Assembly (NCBI RefSeq): GCF_038396675.1
Contig: NC_088921.1
Location: forward strand, 64,820,001-64,884,000
Length of the DNA: 64,000 bases
Direction of reading: 5' to 3'
Source of the DNA: Hydra vulgaris
Lineage: Eukaryota > Cnidaria > Hydrozoa > Anthoathecata > Hydridae
Below are positions 57,127 through 64,000 of the stretch, in pieces (the first letter of the stretch is position 1; each line of letters starts with the position of its first letter). Position numbers and translations under genes: made by a program. Below the pieces are notes generated by a model that was not told the origin of the DNA, searched no databases, and saw only the letters and a program-made list of their open reading frames with translations.

Positions 57127-57720
57127 GCCAAGTATCACCAAATCATAGTATATTGGTATATGGTAGCTATTATATAACCTAGGGCCTACATTCAATAAAT
57201 TACCTTAAAATACTGTATAATTTTAAGGTATTTAAATATTAAATTTTTAGAACCTACTTATACTTTAATATTATTCCCAAAGCTGTTTATGGGAATCCCA
57301 AAAAGATTTTTTCATGGGACATCCACAATAAAAAAAGCAATCTGTAAAAAAAAAATTATGACTTTTGACCTTTGCCATCGACCAGGGTCAAAGGTCAAAT
57401 GAGCAAATGACCAATAACTTTTTTTTTATTGAACTTATCACTTTTTTGTATAGACACAAAGTTGTTCGTCTATGCAAGAGCTTCTGTTTGCCACCAAAAT
57501 CAACTTCCTAAGTATAATAGCAAAAAAGTTATGACGTTTTAAATAACCAAGGTCAAGTGAAAAGGTCAAAACTTTGAAAGGTCATATCTCAGAAAATAAT
57601 TAAAGTCAAAAAAATTTACATGTTTTTCTTCTGTCCATATGCCCAACATGTGAGCAAATTTTCATCAAAATCCGAGTCGGTGATGTAAGATGGGTGGTTC
57701 CACTTGACGTGGAGTGCCCC

Positions 57721-59086
57721 ATCTGTTATCCCTATCTTCAAAAATTCTGGAGAGCAATCTGATTCGTTTAACTACCGTCCTATTAGTCTTCTTACTATCA
57801 TAAGCAAGGTTTTTGAATCTTTAATTAACAAAAACCTAATTTCTCATCTTGAATCTAATAACTTACTTTCTGACCATCAATATGGATTTCGATCTTCTCG
57901 TTCTACAGCTGATTTGTTAACAGTAATAACTGACAGGTTTTATTGTGCATTAGATAAAGTTGGAGAGATTAAGGCCATCGCTCTTGACATTTCAAAAGCT
58001 TTTGATAAAGTTTGGCATGCTGGTCTTCTCCATAAGCTTTCTTCTTATGGTGTATCCGGCAACATCTTTAAGTTCATCGAATCCTTCCTTTCCAATCGTA
58101 GCATAAAAGTTGTCCTCAATGGACAACACTCTTCTTCTTATTCTGTAACTTCAAGGGTTCCTCAAGGTTCTATTCTTGGCCCTATACTCTTTTTAATCTA
58201 CATTAATGATCTTCCAGATATTCTCTCTTCTAATGTGGCATTGTTTGCTGATGACACTACCATTTATTCTTGTCGTGACAAAAAACCAACACCCTCTGAT
58301 TGCTTGGAGGGGGCATTTGAGCTTGAAAAGGATCTTACTTCTGCTACAGCATGGGGCTCACAGTGGCTGGTGAACTTTAATTCAGATAAAACTCAATTTT
58401 TTTCAGCTAATCGTTATCGCATTAATTTAGATCCTCCTATATTTATGAACGGTGATGTACTTGATGAGTCACCTACTTTTCATCTTCTAGGATTAACTCT
58501 TACTTCCAATCTTTCTTGGAAACCATATATCAAATCAGTTGCAAAATTAGCATCTGCTAAGGTTGCATCTCTTTATCGAGCTCGTCACTTTCTTACTTCG
58601 GATTCTACTCTCTATCTCTATAAATCTCATATCCGGCCTTGTATGGAATATTGTTGCCATATCTGGGGCGGATCCTCTAATGATGCACTTTCTTTTTTAG
58701 ACAAGGTGCAAAAACGCGTTGTAAACATAGTTGGACCTGCTCTTGCAGCCAACCTTCAACCATTATCACATAGTCGTAATGTTGCTTCTCTTTCTCTTTT
58801 CTACAAATACTATAATGGGCACTGCTCTAAAGAGCTAGCATCTCTTGTGCCATCTACTATAATTCATTCTCGTGTTACTCGTCATTCAATTAAGTGTCAT
58901 CCTTTTTCTGTGACTGTTCCTAAGTCCCTAAAAAACGCTTATTCATCTAGTTTTTTTCCACGAACATCAGCTCTTTGAAATTCGCTTCCTTCATCTTGCT
59001 TTCCTGACTCATATAATTTGCAATCTTTTAAGTTGTTTGTCAATCGTTGTCTTGCTCTACAATCTTCATCTTTTCTCTTTCAGTAA
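57721..59086 (+). pseudogene. LINE ORF2, reverse transcriptase (3' half)
   Basis: Continues the split LINE: VIPIFKNSGEQSDSFNYRPI, YGFRSSRSTADLL, ALDISKAFDKVWHAGLLHKL (catalytic Asp, about 57990), SRVPQGSILGPILF and ALFADDTTIYS (FADD, about 58245). The thumb/C-terminal region has YKSHIRPCMEYCCHIWGGSS and FLDKVQKRVVNIVG. An in-frame TGA at about 58976 (TGG expected in AL*NSLPSSCFPDS) cuts off the last 36 residues, which are otherwise readable to FLFQ and the TAA at 59084. The insertion, two nonsense changes and the GEFN variant make it inactive. Confidence 0.9.
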
Positions 59087-59154
59087 TTTCCAACTTTAAT
59101 TAGTGGCTGCTTGCAGCCTTGTTGGAAGCGAAGATGTTTAAAAAAAAAAAAAAA

Positions 59155-61347
59155 GTTCTTTTTTATAAATAATACTCAGCAACAAATATTTGTTTTAATC
59201 TATTACTAGCAGTAAGCAACCCTTAATACTAGTTATTAGTAAATAAATTATTAATAACAATAAAAATACATTAAGAATTTGATATATTATCTAAAAAAAA
59301 ATAATATTAAGTATAAATTTATCTATAAATAATATTTTGATTTCCTACCAGCAATGTCATTGTTTGTAGTTAACAACATAAAAAGACTGCTTTAACATCA
59401 GTGAAGTTTTTTTTTAAATCTGTTATTACAGAATAATTTAATAGAAGGCTAGACAACACAACATAATAGCACTGGCAAATAACACCACAACTTAAGATAT
59501 TTTATTAACTAAAATACTTGAAGTAAAAAGATTATATTTATTACAATATTTGAACAATCGAGGGGCAATCATGGTTAAACAATCGGGGCAATCATAGTTA
59601 AACAATCGAGGGGCAATCATAGTTAAATAATCTGAAGTAATCGTAAAATAACAAGTAACTTGTAAAATATTTCTCATCGATTACGGTATTAAAGAAATGT
59701 GTAAGAGCTTAGTTATTACGTAAGTTTTATTAATGCTAATTTTATTAATACTAATTCTCATTTAACTCTCATCTTAGAGAGAGAGGGAGAGAAAGAAAGT
59801 GTTTTCAAAACAGCATGTTAAAAAAAGTAAAAAAGACATGCAATAAAAATAGTAACTGATTTTATTATGTTACCAGTAATCAAAATTATTTTTACCATAA
59901 TTATGTAAAGTTCCAGCTTCTCTCTAACTGCTGACTAATGATTAACAGTGTAAATTTCACATCAAATTAAATTTACAAAATTAAAACCAAACATTAGTGT
60001 CAAAAGTAAAATCAAATTAACAGACATTAACACCACTTGACGCTGAATTCTGGCAAGTATGTTTTCTGCTCACAACAACTATTTTCAAGTTGCCTATTAG
60101 CATTTAATAACTTCTAACTAATAACTTCTTTAAGCCTAATATTATCCATTTCAATTTCACTGTTATCATTAATATTACCATTGTTACAACTGAATAATAA
60201 ATAAACATAAAAGAATCTTACAAATCATGATCTTTTCTAGGCAAAGACTATATTTTAACTTAAGGTTTATTGAAATCCATACCTTTTTATAAGTTTATAT
60301 TTAAGTTGTTTATAAAAGAATTTCAAATTTGCTTACAAACCTTGCTTGTAAAACTACATGAATAATAAGAAGAGCCTAAAAGCTACTTAAAAATGACATA
60401 TGCAATGTTGAACTTTCAACGTTGACTGAACTAATTATTAGTAGTAGTATATGTTTTTAAAATATTCATAAATATTTACAGTAATTTGTTGTTCTATATC
60501 GCATAAATATATCATATGCTAAATCTGCAATGAAAAAATGTAACAAATTATGTAATGAAGTAAATACAAAGAAAAGTATCATATATGAAAATTGGAAATC
60601 TATGTACAATGATTTCAAATCTGCAAAAAAATCTATTGCTACTGATTCTTGCAAATAAGAAATAAATAAAAATTTTGCTGTAGATGTTGAGCAAGTACTA
60701 CCAGCAATGTAATTTGGATTGAACTTGGATTCATTTCAAACTTGGATTTTTTTGCTTACCAAGCAAGTTTTCTATCACTACATAGAGTTGTAAAAACCCT
60801 GTTTTTTTTTGTGTTTTTTTTTTCTAGGAATGGGGGTGGGGCTTAGTTGTTTTTTTAGTTTTTTAGGGGGTTTTTTTGTTGGTATTTGTGTAGGTTTTGT
60901 TGATATTAGTGTAATATTTTTTGGCTTTTACAGAGTTTTTCTAAGTATTTGTTTTGCTTTTTTACTTCTCTTTACAGACATTCTTTAACATTTTTTAAAA
61001 AAATTTTCTTTTTTAAAAGTTTCTAAGAAAAAAAACTTTATTTATAATTTTAATTGCAAACATCAGTTTTCATTTTTATTTTTTCTCAGATTGTTAAATT
61101 AACAAGACAATGTGACCACAGTCTACTTTGTTATTATTAATTTTCATTATTAAGTTTTAAACCTAATAAATAATTACTTTGATTAGAAATCTGCTCAGTT
61201 TATGCTTTAAGTTGTTAAATTCTATATAACTTTATATTGCCATTTGTATTGATCAATTTTTTTATTTTTTTTTTCACAATTGCATTATTAAAATGTTTGA
61301 GTACGTTTGTTTAAAATAGATACTCAAAAATTTTATAATTTTTTCAG
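59155..61347. other. Rest of intron 1
   Basis: No firm gene. It contains a threefold 27-bp repeat at 59550-59632 (CAATCGAGGGGCAATCATGG type), a GA-rich run near 59778, and a short coding-like stretch at 60490-60715 listed separately. Confidence 0.5.
60490..60715 (+). pseudogene. Possible coding remnant of unknown origin
   Basis: The plus strand reads AMKKCNKLCNEVNTKKSI, ENWKSMYNDFKSAKKSIA and, past one TAA, NFAVDVEQVLPAM. Composition is helical and protein-like, but I recognise no family and see no flanking splice sites that make sense with the host gene. It may be a piece of a mobile element. Confidence 0.3.
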
Positions 61348-61489
61348 TTCACTGAAGAGCAGGTCGGAAGTGCAGAGAAAACACAATATGATGCTCAGTT
61401 TGAAAATCAAGTTATGCGAGCAGAAAAAACAAGGCATTTAACTGAAAGACTTTTAAAGCAAGCTGAAGCAATGATACAACCAAATCCAG
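61348..61489 (+). CDS. SH3GLB: Endophilin-B-like, exon 2
   Basis: Acceptor TTTTTTCAG at 61347 and donor CCAG|GTAAAA after 61489; 142 bp, phase 0 to phase 1. It encodes FTEEQVGSAEKTQYDAQFEN, RAEKTRHLTERLLKQAEAM and IQPNPG. Endophilin-B proteins have FTEE.LG.AEKTE.DA, T..WTEKI..QTE and LQPNPNAR at the same places. This is the first long helix of the N-BAR domain, which binds and bends membranes in autophagy, mitochondrial and endosomal traffic. No stop or frameshift. Confidence 0.9.
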
Positions 61490-61718
61490 GTAAAAAAAAA
61501 AAAAATTTTAATTGTTATTGTTTTTCATCTTTTTGTCTTCTACAAACCCTCTTCCTACTTAACAATAAGAGTTAGATTTTCTCTTTAAAACACTGAGTTA
61601 CAAAATTACTAGGAAAAAACAGTCATATTATTTAGTCATACTCCTAAACTACTAGTTGCAACATGAAGATTTTTTTTACATAGATTTTTTAATTTAGAAA
61701 CCAATGTTTCGGTTCTAG

Positions 61719-61847
61719 GTTATAGAATTGAAGAGTTTTTGTTTGAAAAGTTAGACAAAAAAACTCCAGCCCGTCCAACAAATTCTTTTGTTCTTGGAGA
61801 GACTATGTTAGATGCTTCTCAAGATATTGGACCTGGAACTAGCTATG
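61719..61847 (+). CDS. SH3GLB: Endophilin-B-like, exon 3 (gene continues past the window)
   Basis: Acceptor TTCTAG at 61718, donor ATG|GTATTT after 61847; 129 bp, phase 1 to phase 1. It encodes RIEEFLFEKLDKKTPARPTN, LGETMLDASQDIGPGTSYG. This matches the conserved RIE(E/D)F.YEKLD(R/K)K.P.R..N.E.LG..M..A....GPGT.YG of endophilin-B and continues exon 2 in frame. The rest of the BAR domain and the SH3 domain must lie beyond 64000, as I find no further exon. Separate exons 2 and 3 with matching phases make a working gene likely. Confidence 0.9.
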
Positions 61848-61959
61848 GTATTTAATGCATATTTATTATTTTTTGATAAAACTAAATGTTTTTAAATCTA
61901 AAGTAAAATTTATTATTATTTTTTTGTTTTAAATTTATTTATTAATAACTCTTAATTTC

Positions 61960-62340
61960 AAGTCAGATCAGAGTTAGGAATTCAAGTCAGATCAGAATTT
62001 TGCCTCATGTAATCTAGTACAACCTGCCTGATAATCAAGAATCTGATTCCATCAACAGCTATAAAATATAGAGTATTAGCAATATTGTGTTGCACTTTGT
62101 AGTTGTTCCTGTTAGCGCTATTGATGTGCATTGTCGATGGTACCGAAGAAGGCCTTTGTTATGGTTTTGGTGGGTACGAGGCAACGGCATAGCATATTGC
62201 TCAAGGTGTTATACATTATTTATAATTAAGTCAAGTTCTCTATTTATTCAAAACATGAACAAAGTATCTGAAAATATTTAGCAAAAAAATATAATAATTA
62301 TTATCACTAAATTGTTAACTCCCAGCTTAATTAATGTTTG
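61960..62340 (+). mobile_element. Solo LINE 5'-UTR fragment
   Basis: It aligns by eye with 51690-52000 of the split LINE: the UTR block, TCAAGTTCT, then AAC/AAAATGAA(C/T)AAAGTA at the start codon. The frame dies after eight codons. No endonuclease or RT follows, so this is a fragment. Confidence 0.65.
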
Positions 62341-63739
62341 GTTACGATCTTGTTGAGACTAAATTCATTGGAGAAAAGAAACTTTGCACTCTGCGAATTA
62401 CGCAGTTATTAAATTTTTATGATTATTATTGTATTTTATTAAGTTCTATTTCATTTTAAAATAGTTGAAACTAGTTTATAATAAAGTAGTTAGACTTCAT
62501 TTTTCTAGTTAGTTTTCATTTTTCAGACATTTCTAAGGAGCTGGAGCCGAGCCCTAAAGCCTGGTCTTTACAAATCTTGAATCTACTCCTTGAAAGCACA
62601 ATAAACTGCTGAGTTCCAGCACTCATGATGTTCCACACAATCACTCTCCAAACAAATGACAGATACTACACACATTATCATTTCCCAAAAATTTTGGCTT
62701 GTGTAATTTATTTACAGTATATATTCTTTACAGTATATATACAGTATTATTTACAGTATATATTGGCTTGTGTAATTTATTTACAGTATATATTCTTTGT
62801 CTCATTTTCACTTTTAACCCTTTAGTTTCTGTCTTCCTTAAGTACATTCTCTATTTATCTTGTAACTTTTTACCTTCTCTGATAACTGCCATATGGATTG
62901 CTTGTTGAGTTGGTACAGGAAGATCAACATCAGTAATCTGAAGTTGTTGACACTGTTATTTTTTTGTAAAACCAATTAAACACCTTTGACTGTCAACTGT
63001 TTAATTTTTTGTTTATTAGTATTTGTTGAAAGTTTATAATCACTGCAACTGCCACCTGGTGACCTATTTCATATAAAAATTATAGATGCATATTGTACTT
63101 AATGATTCTTGAGATTCATTTTTATGTAATTTTTATAATCTTTTCTTACACTTGATATGAACTCTTCATCAACTTTCTTTGTTGTCCTTTATGCACCTCA
63201 AAATAATCTTTTTCATGAAAGCAGCTACTAAATTGCTTGCAGGTTTAGGTTTGTTTTAAATAGGGATCTTTTTTTATTAAATCTTTTCATTTTCAAAATT
63301 ACTTGTGGGTTTGTATTTTTTTTTTAATAATTTTTTTTTTCTTTTTTTTTTTTAATATTGGTGCGATATGACAATAAACAAGATATGCAATATTGCGCTA
63401 ATAATGGTAAAATGGTAAAAATATTTTGCGCCAATATTGGCATATCAACTGGCTTGGCTCAAGATATTTGGCGGCTCTAGGCAGAGTTAATTATATAGTT
63501 ATCAATAATTCATTATTTAATAAAAAATACAGCAAAAACATCTTTTTTGTACTAAAAAGTGGAAAATTAACTTTTTAATTTAAACTTGATAGTTCAGTAA
63601 ACTAAAGATTGACAGGTCTGGACAAGATTTATTTAGAAACATACCTGTTCTTTACTTTTACTTGGCCAGAACTTTTCATCTAGTAACTAGTAGTAACAAG
63701 TTGTCCATAAGTTTGATTTTTATTTGTTGTGTCATCAAT

Positions 63740-63830
63740 TTATTTGCGTAGTGCTGTGTATGTAATAACGCTCTTCTTTTGAGTCGCTGGTGATAGTGTT
63801 ATGGGTTCAAGTCCTCAGGCTGATTTCTTT
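63740..63830 (+). ncRNA. Possible tRNA-like SINE fragment
   Basis: GGGTTCAAGTCCTC at about 63803-63816 is a good B-box (GGTTCRANTCC), preceded about 60 bases upstream by a weak A-box-like GCGTAGTGCTGTGTATG. No cloverleaf could be drawn. Confidence 0.35.
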
Positions 63831-64000
63831 TTGTAAATTTTAATGTTTTTTTTTCTAGAAAGTCATTACCTTCTAGAAAAAAAACATTATGGTTTACCTA
63901 ATGAAAACTTTATTTTGTATGTAAAAAAATGTTTAAATTACAAAAAATTTTCCAAGTTGGCACAGTAGTGTAGTCCTATGGGTGTAACAGAAGTCTGATA

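Larger units (their letters stand above)
53469..57720 (+). mobile_element. Apparently intact DNA transposon, long TIRs, 4-bp TSD (Sola-like?)
   Basis: Long terminal inverted repeats, about 53469-53974 and 57236-57720, begin GGGGCATTCCACG and GGGGCACTCCACG. They are flanked by ATCT duplications. Between them is one uninterrupted 805-codon gene on the plus strand. The repeats agree closely except for a stretch near positions 30-45 from the ends. TGACC/GGTCA motifs recur in both arms. A 4-bp duplication and three conserved aspartate motifs in the transposase fit the Sola group, described from Hydra among others. I cannot confirm that without a library search. Confidence 0.88.
51246..59154 (+). 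mobile_element. Full-length jockey/CR1-like LINE split by a DNA transposon
   Basis: A comparatively GC-rich 5' UTR (51246-51923), an ORF from ATG 51924, a poly-A tail at 59140-59154, and all expected domains. It is interrupted at 53469-57720 by the 4.25 kb element. Its own coding sequence resumes at the next base after the ATCT duplication. A 5'-UTR fragment of the same family occurs at 62000-62340. Orientation is the same as the host gene. Clade assignment is tentative. Confidence 0.9.
40702..61347 (+). other. Intron 1 of the endophilin-B-like gene (20.6 kb)
   Basis: Bounded by GTAAAT and TTTTTTCAG with phase 0 on both sides. It contains a SINE, palindromes, a pogo-like remnant, a LINE and a nested intact transposon, all described separately. 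Confidence 0.7.
61848..64000 (+). other. Intron 3 (partial) with a LINE 5'-UTR fragment
   Basis: No further exon was found. At 61960-62340 there is a diverged fragment of the 5' UTR and ORF start of the LINE at 51246. It shares TGATTCCATCAACAGCT and a MNKVSENI start followed by a stop. A tandem duplication of TGTGTAATTTATTTACAGTA lies at 62697-62800. Confidence 0.6.

Noticed and set aside
62087-62281. 64-codon frame in intron 3
   Set aside because: It is the 5'-UTR fragment of the LINE family. Only its last eight codons correspond to the LINE ORF start.

Overview
The window is AT-rich eukaryotic DNA, most likely from a cnidarian close to Hydra. I infer this from the mix of element families, the very long (TA)n arrays, introns of many kilobases, and one recognisable host gene whose closest match in my memory is animal endophilin-B. 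Almost everything else is mobile DNA of many kinds, much of it nested.

Layout. 27-1010 and 6706-11756 hold two minus-strand copies of an uncharacterised multicopy gene family. The second copy is split by a 2.5 kb hAT element (7909-10456) with a clean 8-bp target duplication, and that hAT itself carries a Penelope-like tail. 1591-2943 is a giant fold-back element with internal 42-bp repeats. 3395-6244 is a run of MITEs. 12181-12918 is a truncated Penelope-like element (PLE) with a GIY-YIG nuclease remnant, inverted terminal copies and hammerhead-like cores. 12942-15160 holds two related fold-back MITEs joined by (TA)n arrays.

16180-29430 is a decayed but almost complete Maverick/Polinton, a virus-like transposon. 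It carries a fibre-like gene, cysteine protease, protein-primed DNA polymerase B, double jelly-roll major capsid, several conserved accessory genes, a single jelly-roll minor capsid and a packaging ATPase on the minus strand. A zinc-ribbon/phospholipase A2 gene and an integrase lie on the plus strand. Every larger gene is broken by stops or frameshifts, so this is a fossil.

32300-36180 is a decayed LINE (ORF1-like, endonuclease, RT). 36450-39172 is a second hAT of the TTF-zinc-finger type. 39312-40366 is an inverted-repeat element with arrays of a short TAGTGTCG motif.

40606 to beyond the window end is the host gene: three exons (40606-40701, 61348-61489, 61719-61847) encode the start of an endophilin-B-like N-BAR protein. 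Its 20.6 kb first intron holds a tRNA-derived SINE, a near-perfect palindrome, a pogo/Tigger-like transposase remnant interrupted by a 35-bp satellite, and a jockey/CR1-like LINE (51246-59154). That LINE was split by a 4252-bp DNA transposon (53469-57720) with ~0.5 kb inverted repeats, a 4-bp ATCT duplication and an uninterrupted 805-residue transposase. This last element looks like the only intact autonomous transposon here.
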